Shown here in pieces: positions 1 through 5,765 of a stretch of 6,395 nucleotides of DNA. Within the stretch, counting starts at the first letter, position 1, and each line of letters begins with the position of its first letter. The DNA lies in assembly GCA_012519125.1 (NCBI GenBank), contig JAAYQY010000345.1, positions 1-6,395 of the forward strand, read 5' to 3'. The notes under the pieces were generated by a model. It saw nothing but the letters and a program-made list of their open reading frames with translations, was not told the DNA's origin and ran no database searches. A program made the translations under genes and the position numbers. The stretch comes from Spirochaetales bacterium (GTDB taxonomy: Bacteria; Spirochaetota; Spirochaetia; Sphaerochaetales; Sphaerochaetaceae).

Positions 1-1
1 C

Positions 2-1780
2 ATCACCAGAAAAAAGAGTCCTGTTGCAACCAAAGCTTCAGAAACCGAAACCCAAGCACGCGAAGCTGAGCCTCAGGTTCACGAAGCTGTCACTGAACAG
101 CAGGAAGATTCCGAGCAGAAAAAACGCAGAGGCCGCCCCAAGAAAGGAACCACTGCAAAACGCACAGAGAGTGAAGCAGCCAGCTCCGAGCAACCTCAAC
201 TGGATCTTTCGGTTGAAGAGAAGCCTGTGGTTGAGAAGCGTGAAGCGCATCCAGAGCCCACTGATTCCTCCCAGAGAAATCGCGACAACGACCAGCAACC
301 GCCAAGAAACCAGAACCAGTTTCGCAAGAACCCCCAATTCAACAACCGCAACAACCGTAACAACCAACCCAATCGTGGCCATGCCAAGAGCTCTTTCCAG
401 AAAAGCCAGAGCTTCGGGTCAAACCGTCCCATGCGCCAAAACCAGGTGGAAGACACCTCCCTTGATCTGAATATCGAGGAGCACCCTGAGGCTCCAGTTC
501 TCCAGCTTGAGCACTATACCAATCTTTCCATCGACGAATTGAGGAAAGTAGGCATCGAGCGCGGTATGCAAGCCGATACGATCCTTGATCTGCGTAAGCA
601 GGAAATCGTTGCAGAGATCTTGCGAATACACACCACAGCCGGTGGGGTCATCGTAGGAACGGGTACGTTGGAAATCCTTCCGGACGGATTCGGATTCCTT
701 CGTTCCCCCTTCAACAGTTATCTCTCAGGTCTTGAGGACGTCTATGTCTCTCCTGCCCAAATCAAGAGTCTCTATCTGAAAACAGGTGATGTCGTCTATG
801 GACAGATCAGGACTCCGCGGGAGAATGAACGGTTCTTTGCCATCCTCAAGATCCTGAAGGTAAACGGGGACGAGCCCATTGTGGCAAAGATGCGGGTACC
901 GTTTGACAGCCTTACCCCGCTTTTCCCCGATCAGAGACTTCGCCTGGAAACACTCGAAGAGGATATGTCTGCCCGTATCATCGACATGTTCTGTCCGATC
1001 GGAAAGGGTCAGCGATCGTTGATCGTCGCCCCTCCCCGTACTGGTAAGACGGTACTTTTGCAGAAAATTGCAAATTCGATCAGTACCAACCACCCTGAAG
1101 TGGTGTTGATGGTGCTTCTTGTCGACGAGCGTCCTGAGGAAGTGACGGACATGCGTAGGCATGTAAACGGGGAGGTTATTGCTTCTACCTTTGATGAGCA
1201 GGCAAGTCGTCACGTACAGGTAGCAGAGATGGTCATAGAAAAGGCTAAGCGCCTGGTTGAGCACAAGAAGGATGTTGTCATCCTGCTGGACTCCATCACC
1301 CGTCTTGCCCGCGCATATAACCAAACGGTCCCCGCCAGCGGAAAAATTCTCAGTGGTGGTGTTGACTCCAACGCACTGCACAAGCCCAAGCGCTTCTTTG
1401 GTGCTGCCCGAAACATTGAATTTGGAGGAAGTCTTACCATCATTGCAACTGGTCTGATTGAGACTGGATCGAGGATGGACGAGGTTATCTTTGAAGAGTT
1501 CAAGGGAACCGGAAACAACGAAATCATTCTCGACCGCAGACTTGCAGACAAGCGTCTCTGGCCCGCAATCAATATCAAGAAGAGCGGAACCCGGCGTGAG
1601 GATCTGTTGCTGCCCCCTGATGAAGCTGCTCGTATCTGGCTCACCCGTAATGCAGTCAATGATATGGACGACCAAGAGATGACTCCATTCCTCATTGACA
1701 AAATTCGGAAGACAAAGGATAATGAGGCGTTCTTGCGTTCGATCAATACCGGTATTCCTTCGGGCTCTGCGGCATACTAG
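2..1780 (+). CDS. rho: Transcription termination factor Rho, 5' end outside the window
   Basis: RNA-dependent hexameric ATPase/helicase that loads on C-rich nascent RNA and releases RNA polymerase. The frame is open from base 2 to the TAG at 1778-1780 (592 visible codons), so the real start lies upstream; an internal GTG at 227 is not needed as a start. Counting residue 1 at base 2: residues 1-170 are low-complexity and charged, with [10 protein letters not shown] at about 40-49 and an Asn/Arg/Gln-rich stretch near 100-125; the Rho_N helical domain is about 174-212; the cold-shock-like RNA-binding domain about 221-294; Walker A APPRTGKT 343-350; Walker B VVILLD ending at D430; the Q-loop region [20 protein letters not shown] from 446; and the R-loop KGTGNNE from 501. 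The core aligns closely with E. coli Rho (419 aa), so the extension is extra. Walker A has RT where E. coli has KA, which is conservative. It is probably co-transcribed with rpmE. Confidence 0.97.
   Translation: MTRKKSPVATKASETETQAREAEPQVHEAVTEQQEDSEQKKRRGRPKKGTTAKRTESEAASSEQPQLDLSVEEKPVVEKREAHPEPTDSSQRNRDNDQQPPRNQNQFRKNPQFNNRNNRNNQPNRGHAKSSFQKSQSFGSNRPMRQNQVEDTSLDLNIEEHPEAPVLQLEHYTNLSIDELRKVGIERGMQADTILDLRKQEIVAEILRIHTTAGGVIVGTGTLEILPDGFGFLRSPFNSYLSGLEDVYVSPAQIKSLYLKTGDVVYGQIRTPRENERFFAILKILKVNGDEPIVAKMRVPFDSLTPLFPDQRLRLETLEEDMSARIIDMFCPIGKGQRSLIVAPPRTGKTVLLQKIANSISTNHPEVVLMVLLVDERPEEVTDMRRHVNGEVIASTFDEQASRHVQVAEMVIEKAKRLVEHKKDVVILLDSITRLARAYNQTVPASGKILSGGVDSNALHKPKRFFGAARNIEFGGSLTIIATGLIETGSRMDEVIFEEFKGTGNNEIILDRRLADKRLWPAINIKKSGTRREDLLLPPDEAARIWLTRNAVNDMDDQEMTPFLIDKIRKTKDNEAFLRSINTGIPSGSAAY
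341..367 (+). repeat. Three tandem 9-bp units inside rho
   Basis: Units AACAACCGC, AACAACCGT and AACAACCAA follow one another in the rho frame and encode Asn-Asn-Arg, Asn-Asn-Arg and Asn-Asn-Gln. The unit is a multiple of three, so copy-number change would lengthen or shorten the Asn-rich linker without breaking the frame. It lies in the disordered N-terminal extension, not in a conserved domain. Confidence 0.8.
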
Positions 1781-1803
1781 GACCAAGTGAAGTACAGAAG
1801 TTT

Positions 1804-1827
1804 TTCTGCTGCGTACAGCCAGCAGAA
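1804..1827 (+). promoter_or_regulatory. Inverted repeat in the rho-rpmE gap (possible leader hairpin)
   Basis: TTCTGCTG (1804-1811) and CAGCAGAA (1820-1827) are perfect 8-bp reverse complements separated by 8 bases. No T-run follows, so it does not look like an intrinsic terminator. It ends 10 bases before the rpmE Shine-Dalgarno and could be an RNA processing, stabilising or regulatory hairpin in the L31 leader. The structure is seen in the sequence; the role is inference. Confidence 0.45.
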
Positions 1828-1837
1828 CACATATTCT

Positions 1838-1845
1838 CGGAGGAA
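1838..1845 (+). promoter_or_regulatory. Shine-Dalgarno of rpmE
   Basis: CGGAGGAA lies 5 bases before the ATG at 1851. It is a strong ribosome binding site, as expected for a ribosomal protein gene, and it fixes the start. Confidence 0.85.
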
Positions 1846-1850
1846 CTGAA

Positions 1851-2054
1851 ATGAAAGACGGAATACACCCCCGCTATGAACTGATTGAAGTCCGCTGCTC
1901 CTGTGGCAACGTGATCAAGACCAAGACCACTGCAAAGAGTCTCGAGCTCGACATTTGCTCTGCTTGTCACCCCTTCTTCACTGGAACCCAGAAGATGGTC
2001 GATACCGCTGGACGTATCGAGCGCTTCAAGAAGCGATACGGTTTGGAAAAATAA
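1851..2054 (+). CDS. rpmE: Large-subunit ribosomal protein L31 (zinc-binding form)
   Basis: Small protein of the 50S subunit that contributes to the bridge between the ribosomal subunits. The product has 67 residues, the normal size. It begins [10 protein letters not shown], typical of the family, and keeps all four cysteines of the zinc-binding C+ type: C16 and C18 (CSCG) and C36 and C39 (CSACHPF). The conserved [26 protein letters not shown] block follows. The start is fixed by a strong Shine-Dalgarno 5 bases upstream. It lies 70 bases after rho and is followed within 10 bases by an intrinsic terminator, so it probably ends the rho transcript; rho and rpmE are neighbours in many bacteria. 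In family members of this type L31 can act as a zinc store, replaced by a zinc-free paralogue when zinc is scarce; no such paralogue is in this window. Confidence 0.97.
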   Translation: MKDGIHPRYELIEVRCSCGNVIKTKTTAKSLELDICSACHPFFTGTQKMVDTAGRIERFKKRYGLEK

Positions 2055-2063
2055 TGAGCTTGC

Positions 2064-2091
2064 AAAAACCACCAGCGATGGTGGTTTTTTT
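2064..2091 (+). terminator. Intrinsic terminator after rpmE
   Basis: An 11-bp perfect stem (2064-2074 with 2079-2089) is capped by a GCGA loop of the stable GNRA type. The CCACCA/TGGTGG core is followed by seven T residues (2085-2091). It begins 9 bases after the rpmE stop. The flanking A and T runs make it nearly symmetric, but no minus-strand gene ends here, so I read it as serving the rho-rpmE transcript. Confidence 0.9.
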
Positions 2092-2093
2092 AT

Positions 2094-2109
2094 AAGGTTT
2101 TCAAACCTT
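2094..2109. repeat. Short inverted repeat upstream of the galactokinase-like gene
   Basis: AAGGTTT (2094-2100) and AAACCTT (2103-2109) are perfect inverted arms with a 2-base spacer. It lies just after the rpmE terminator and about 70 bases before the proposed promoter of the next unit. It could be a protein-binding dyad or part of the terminator's trailing structure; no function can be assigned. Between it and the promoter (2110-2177) I see only AT-rich sequence with an A7-GG-T6 near-palindrome at 2162-2176. Confidence 0.4.
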
Positions 2110-2177
2110 CTGATGTGCATCTATCGATTCTGTGGGAAGATGCGTCGTTGCTGAACTCTACAAAAAAAGGTTTTTTG

Positions 2178-2206
2178 TTGCATTATGCCGACAAGTATCC
2201 TAGAAT
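2178..2206 (+). promoter_or_regulatory. Candidate sigma-70-type promoter for the galactokinase-like/surE/ycgN unit
   Basis: TTGCAT (2178-2183) as -35 and TAGAAT (2201-2206) as -10 are separated by 17 bases. The -10 matches consensus at five of six positions, the -35 only at three. An A7-GG-T6 tract lies just upstream. The position fits: after a terminator and 25 bases before the ATG at 2232. Confidence 0.5.
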
Positions 2207-2231
2207 TGACCCATAAAAATTAGGTTGGGGC

Positions 2232-3401
2232 ATGGATAACGTTATCAAACAACACAGCAAGGAGTACGGCGAGACTCCGCTGGTCATAGCACAGGTGCCG
2301 GGTACTTGCACCTTGCTGGGCAGTTATGCAGACGCGTGCAAAGGGTGGTCCCTTGTTGGATCTGACTCTTCTGCGCTCTATGTTGCTGTGTCCTACCGTG
2401 ATGATCAATTGGTTCGGCTTACCAATGCCACCTTGAATGATCGAAAACGCTTCTCTCTCGGTAATATCAAGTTCCGGAAGGAAGATCGTTGGGGCAACTA
2501 TATCAAAGGCGTCGTTGCCATCCTTGCCAATGAGGGAGTTTCGTTTACCGGCTTGAACATCACGGTTGAGGGCAGCCTCTTGTATGGTGACAACCAGATG
2601 GTAAGCACTGCCTGCAGTCTTGGCACCTGTCTCGCCCTTGATGCCCTGCTTGGATTGAATATGAGTCTCACCAGCCAGATCAGGATCTCCTATCAGGCGT
2701 GTACTTCCTTCAACAACGAGCTGTGCAAGATCAGTGATCTGCTTACCATGCTCAATACCCAGAAGGGCAAGGTGCTTTTCTTTGATCTGCAGCATGTCAC
2801 CTACAAGGAATTGGGCTTTCCGTTCACTGATGCCAACGAAGAGCATGTGGCCATTGTTGTAGACAGCAAGATCAGCCCGAATGCCATGCGTGAGGAGATT
2901 GCCAGCAAGCGAAGGGCCATCGAACGAGCCTTTGCCAAACTCAAAGAGTTGAAGAGCGGTGGCTTTTTGCGTGATTTCCCTGAAAATGAACTGACTGCCA
3001 GAGTTGTGCCTCTCGATGAGGAAGCACGCCATATCTGTGAGTATGTGCTGATGGAGTCCCACTTGGCCAATGATGCAGCATCCTTGCTGAATGCAAAGGA
3101 TGCACTGCTCTACGGGAAGTTGATGAACCGCGTGCAGGCAGGGCTCAGAGACCTCTTGGAGGTCACCTGCCCCGAAGTTGACTGGCTTACCAAGCGAGCT
3201 TCAGAGCTCAACGGGTGTCTGGGGTCGGTCCAGATCTCAAATGGGTTCAGCGGCAATATCATGGTCCTCTTGAGTAAACAGGCGCTTCCAAGTTATATTA
3301 GCCGTCTGGAGGATTATGAACACATCTTTGGTTTTCACCCCCGCTGGTATACTTACGAGGGGAGTGATGCTGCCAGGGTAGTGTTTCCTGAACATAGATG
3401 A
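2232..3401 (+). CDS. GHMP-fold galactokinase homologue with degenerate catalytic motifs
   Basis: The 389-residue length and overall layout match galactokinases (about 380-390 aa). A WGNYIKGVVAIL segment corresponds to WANYVRGVVKHL of E. coli GalK, and FNNELCKISDLL matches the region carrying the catalytic aspartate (D169 here). The signature motifs are eroded. The normal PGRVNLIGEHTDY reads PGTCTLLGSYADA (residues 23-35), losing the catalytic Arg (T25), Glu (S31) and His (Y32) but keeping D34. The Gly/Ser-rich ATP loop normally GAGLSSSA reads GDNQMVSTACS (119-129). Motif 3, normally TGGGFGG, reads SNGFSGN (336-342). I infer a family member that has lost or changed sugar-kinase activity, or uses another substrate, rather than a true galK. 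No galT or galE lies nearby. The ribosome site is weak (TAGG at 2221-2224). It overlaps surE by ATGA, so translation is probably coupled. Confidence 0.8.
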   Translation: MDNVIKQHSKEYGETPLVIAQVPGTCTLLGSYADACKGWSLVGSDSSALYVAVSYRDDQLVRLTNATLNDRKRFSLGNIKFRKEDRWGNYIKGVVAILANEGVSFTGLNITVEGSLLYGDNQMVSTACSLGTCLALDALLGLNMSLTSQIRISYQACTSFNNELCKISDLLTMLNTQKGKVLFFDLQHVTYKELGFPFTDANEEHVAIVVDSKISPNAMREEIASKRRAIERAFAKLKELKSGGFLRDFPENELTARVVPLDEEARHICEYVLMESHLANDAASLLNAKDALLYGKLMNRVQAGLRDLLEVTCPEVDWLTKRASELNGCLGSVQISNGFSGNIMVLLSKQALPSYISRLEDYEHIFGFHPRWYTYEGSDAARVVFPEHR

Positions 3402-4198
3402 ACATACTGCTGACCAACGATGATGGATACCAAAGCGAAGGGCTGAGAACGCTCTCTGAAGCATTGGTGCGTGCAGGTCATGCAATATGGATCTGTGCCC
3501 CCACTTCTGAGCGAAGCGCCAGCAGCCACTCCATGACCTTGCGTGGAGAGATCATCATCACCGAGTATGGGAAGAACCGTTACCATTGCAACGGCACACC
3601 GGCGGACTGCATCCTCTACGCCTCCAAGGGAAAGATCTTCAATACGCTTCCCGATTTGGTCATCAGTGGTATCAACCATGGATACAACATCTCCACCGAT
3701 ATTCTCTACTCAGGTACGGTGGGAGCAGCACGGGAAGCTGCGTTGACGGGCATGCGATCCATGGCCGTCAGTTGTACCCGCGGCAGCGACGGAACCTTTC
3801 CGTTCGAACGCAGCGCCGCCTTTGTCATCGACCATCTGGACGAATTCTATCCCTTGACCAGCAGTGAGTGCATCATCAACATCAATGTTCCCGGGGACGG
3901 GAATGGACAATGGAAAAGTGCACAATTGAGCTATTTGGACTATCATGATGCGGTAGAGACGAAGCGAGAGGAACAAACTCGGTTTTATGACACCTCCTCA
4001 GTACGCTTTGGTACCTCGGTTGTTCTTGCCCTCAAAGGGGGAGTCTCTCCAGTACAGCGATGCAACACCCAGGATACCGATTTCCAGGCCGTCCGTGATG
4101 GATATGTCAGTGTAACCGCTCTTTCCATACTACCTCCAGTCCATGCTTCCGTGCAGGCCCGTTTGCAGGAGCTGAGCCAGGAGGCTTATCGTGGGTAA
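3398..4198 (+). CDS. surE: SurE 5'/3'-nucleotidase (stationary-phase survival protein)
   Basis: Metal-dependent cytoplasmic phosphatase that removes phosphate from nucleoside monophosphates and can attack short polyphosphate; in E. coli it aids survival in stationary phase. The 266 residues compare with 253 in E. coli. It opens with MNILLTNDDGYQSEG, holding the metal-binding D8 and D9. SERSASSHSMTL carries the ligand S40, NGTPADC is at 65-71, and SGINHGYN (90-97) carries the ligand N93. SGTVGAAREAALTG follows, as in all SurE proteins. The ATG overlaps the stop of the upstream galactokinase-like gene (ATGA at 3398-3401) and there is no good Shine-Dalgarno, which points to coupled translation. 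The 3' end overlaps the next gene by 8 bases. No catalytic residue is missing, so I expect an active enzyme. Confidence 0.95.
   Translation: MNILLTNDDGYQSEGLRTLSEALVRAGHAIWICAPTSERSASSHSMTLRGEIIITEYGKNRYHCNGTPADCILYASKGKIFNTLPDLVISGINHGYNISTDILYSGTVGAAREAALTGMRSMAVSCTRGSDGTFPFERSAAFVIDHLDEFYPLTSSECIININVPGDGNGQWKSAQLSYLDYHDAVETKREEQTRFYDTSSVRFGTSVVLALKGGVSPVQRCNTQDTDFQAVRDGYVSVTALSILPPVHASVQARLQELSQEAYRG
4179..4184 (+). promoter_or_regulatory. Shine-Dalgarno that fixes a GTG start inside surE
   Basis: A perfect AGGAGG within the last codons of surE lies 6 bases before the GTG at 4191. It decides the start of the next gene, since no in-frame ATG lies nearby. Confidence 0.85.
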
Positions 4199-4544
4199 GT
4201 GCTGGGAAGAGAAGTGTACCAAGTGTGGTCTGTGTTGTCATGAGAAAGCCGTCTACGGCAAGAAACTGGTGATAGACCTCGACTCTTGGTGCGAGTTCTT
4301 CGATCCCAAAACAAAACAGTGCACAGTCTATGCCGAGCGTTTCACCCGCTGTGAACGCTGTAAGAAAATGACCTATCTCAAGGCGATGTTCGCTTCGTAT
4401 CTTCCTGAAAGTTGCGGCTACGTCGCTTGGGCCAGAAGTCACCACTTGCGTTTTGCCAAACGGCGTATTCTTCAATTCATCCATAGCAAGAACTGTCCCC
4501 AAGAGGACTCAGACGACCACCTGTACAAAGCATTCCAGGCATAA
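4191..4544 (+). CDS. YcgN-like cysteine-cluster protein (CxxCxxCC, UPF0260/UPF0153 type)
   Basis: A 117-residue protein of unknown function, read from a GTG start with a perfect AGGAGG 6 bases upstream. It shows C9-x2-C12-x2-C15-C16, then C34, C44, C54, C57 and C75. The order WEEKCTKCGLCC, WCEFFD...QCTVYAERFTRC and SYLPESCGYVAWAR follows E. coli YcgN, where the last segment is WLPMTCAYR. Families with this CxxCxxCC cluster are thought to bind zinc or an iron-sulfur cluster; the metal is not established for this one. There is no signal peptide or membrane segment, so it should be cytoplasmic. It overlaps surE by 8 bases and probably belongs to the same transcript. The iron-sulfur genes start 60 bases downstream, which is suggestive but not proof of a link. 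Confidence 0.85.
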   Translation: MGKCWEEKCTKCGLCCHEKAVYGKKLVIDLDSWCEFFDPKTKQCTVYAERFTRCERCKKMTYLKAMFASYLPESCGYVAWARSHHLRFAKRRILQFIHSKNCPQEDSDDHLYKAFQA

Positions 4545-4556
4545 TCGGTACGTGGC

Positions 4557-4586
4557 TTGACCTTTGGGGCCCCGTATAACTATGGT
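4557..4586 (+). promoter_or_regulatory. Candidate promoter with GGGGCCCC palindrome before nifS
   Basis: TTGACC (4557-4562) matches the -35 consensus at five of six positions. The best -10 at normal spacing is TATGGT (4581-4586, 18 bases); a better-looking TATAAC (4575-4580) sits only 12 bases away from it. The perfect 8-bp palindrome GGGGCCCC (4566-4573) lies within the spacer and could be an operator half or chance. I do not see an IscR-type site. No terminator separates this from the upstream gene, so read-through is also possible. Confidence 0.4.
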
Positions 4587-4593
4587 TGTCTAT

Positions 4594-4599
4594 GAGGTG
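4594..4599 (+). promoter_or_regulatory. Shine-Dalgarno of nifS
   Basis: GAGGTG lies 5 bases before the ATG at 4605 and is complementary to the 3' end of 16S rRNA. It supports this start. Confidence 0.75.
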
Positions 4600-4604
4600 T
4601 ATCT

Positions 4605-5765
4605 ATGGAACAGCACATTATTTATTTGGATAACAATGCGACTACTCCGATGCATGAAGATGTCATCGAAGCGGTCCATGAAGCACATATCCTGTACGGA
4701 AATGCTTCCAGCATGCATGGCCTTGGCCGTGCATCCGCCCAGGCCATTGAACAGAGCAGGCAAGCGATTGCCTCCCTGATCGACTGCTCTGCGAAAGAGG
4801 TGGTTTTCACCAGTGGGGCAAGCGAAGCGAACAACACAGTTTTTTCCATCATCAGGGAGCAAATCGACCTCGGTTCGAAGCGCAATCGCATCATCACCAC
4901 TACGATCGAGCACCCATCCATCATTGAGACGGTCAAGTATCTCAAGAGTAGAGGGTACAAGATCGACGAGTGTCCTGTGGACAGTACCGGAAGAGTCGAC
5001 CTCGCCACATTCAAGCGTTTGCTTGGCGAAGACGTTGCTCTGGTGTCGGTCATGACCGGGAACAATGAGATTGGGACGATCCAACCCATTGAAGAGATCA
5101 CTGAACTCTCTCACGCCGTCGGAGCCTTGGTGCACACCGATGCCACCCAGGCCATCGGCAAGATTGAGGTCTCGATGCGTAAGATGGGTGTCGACTATCT
5201 GAGCCTTTCCGGACATAAGTTCTATGGGCCGAAAGGCATTGGGGTCCTGGCAGTGAAGACCAAGGCCCCGTTCACCCCCCTTGTCCATGGCGGGCATCAG
5301 GAGGGTGGCAGAAGAGCTGGTACCTACAATACGGCTAGCATCGTGGGTATCGGGGTAGCCGCAAAACTGGCCAAGGCAGACCTGCAAGCAGAGCATGACA
5401 GGCTTTGGTCACTGAGGGAGATGCTGCGCAAGGGAATTGAGGAGCGTATCCCCAACGTTGTGGTGAACGGCAACCAGCAACACTGTCTGCCGGGAACCCT
5501 GGATGTCTCCTTCCCCCATGCGGAAGGCGAGTCCATCTTGCTCTATCTTGATATGGAAGGAATCATGGTTTCCACCGGGAGCGCTTGTGCCAGTGGGTCG
5601 CTTGAACCCAGCTATGTGCTTCTCGCCTCCGGGGTGGATATTGAGCTGGCGCACGGCTCCATTCGCTTCAGCTTCGGCAGGTACAATACCGCCGACGATG
5701 TTGCCTATGTTTTGGAGAAACTGCCGCCGATCATCAAGCGCTTAAGGGAGATGTCAACAAGATGA
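4605..5765 (+). CDS. nifS: Group I cysteine desulfurase (NifS/IscS family)
   Basis: PLP enzyme that converts L-cysteine to L-alanine and holds the sulfur as a persulfide for iron-sulfur cluster assembly. The 386 residues are typical. It begins with IYLDNNATTPM, then GNASSMHGLGR (32-42) and TSGASEANN (69-77). H103 in TTIEHPS is the residue that stacks on PLP. D179 and Q182 in HTDATQAIGK contact the cofactor. K205 in SGHKFYGPKG forms the Schiff base, and RRAGTYN follows. The catalytic C328 sits in STGSACASGS, the long mobile loop of group I enzymes. All key residues are intact. It is adjacent to and overlaps nifU (ATGA at 5762-5765), so NifU is the likely sulfur acceptor. NifS versus IscS naming is a matter of context; the NifU partner with a [2Fe-2S] domain favours NifS. 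No nitrogenase genes are visible, so a general iron-sulfur role is more likely than a nitrogen-fixation one. Confidence 0.96.
   Translation: MEQHIIYLDNNATTPMHEDVIEAVHEAHILYGNASSMHGLGRASAQAIEQSRQAIASLIDCSAKEVVFTSGASEANNTVFSIIREQIDLGSKRNRIITTTIEHPSIIETVKYLKSRGYKIDECPVDSTGRVDLATFKRLLGEDVALVSVMTGNNEIGTIQPIEEITELSHAVGALVHTDATQAIGKIEVSMRKMGVDYLSLSGHKFYGPKGIGVLAVKTKAPFTPLVHGGHQEGGRRAGTYNTASIVGIGVAAKLAKADLQAEHDRLWSLREMLRKGIEERIPNVVVNGNQQHCLPGTLDVSFPHAEGESILLYLDMEGIMVSTGSACASGSLEPSYVLLASGVDIELAHGSIRFSFGRYNTADDVAYVLEKLPPIIKRLREMSTR

Noticed and set aside
24..470. 148-codon plus-strand frame overlapping the rho extension
   Set aside because: It is out of frame with rho, basic and low-complexity because of the repetitive codons, and lacks a ribosome site.
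227..1780. Rho starting at the internal GTG at 227
   Set aside because: The frame is open to the left edge, continues with the same charged composition, and no Shine-Dalgarno precedes 227.
725..1786. Long open frame on the minus strand opposite rho (353 codons)
   Set aside because: It lies fully antisense to the conserved Rho core, has no recognisable domain or ribosome site, and is a shadow of codon bias.
2162..2176. A7-GG-T6 tract as a second intrinsic terminator
   Set aside because: The GG between the arms leaves no real loop and there is no GC stem; more likely AT-rich sequence upstream of the promoter.
2220..3062. Minus-strand open frame opposite the galactokinase-like gene (280 codons)
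   Set aside because: Antisense to a protein with family-wide alignment; no motif or Shine-Dalgarno supports it.
2232..3401. Calling the GHMP gene galK
   Set aside because: The catalytic Arg, Glu and His and the glycine-rich loops are not conserved, and no Leloir pathway genes are present, so the name would mislead.
4590..5396. Minus-strand open frame opposite nifS (268 codons)
   Set aside because: nifS is intact with all catalytic residues; the antisense product resembles nothing.
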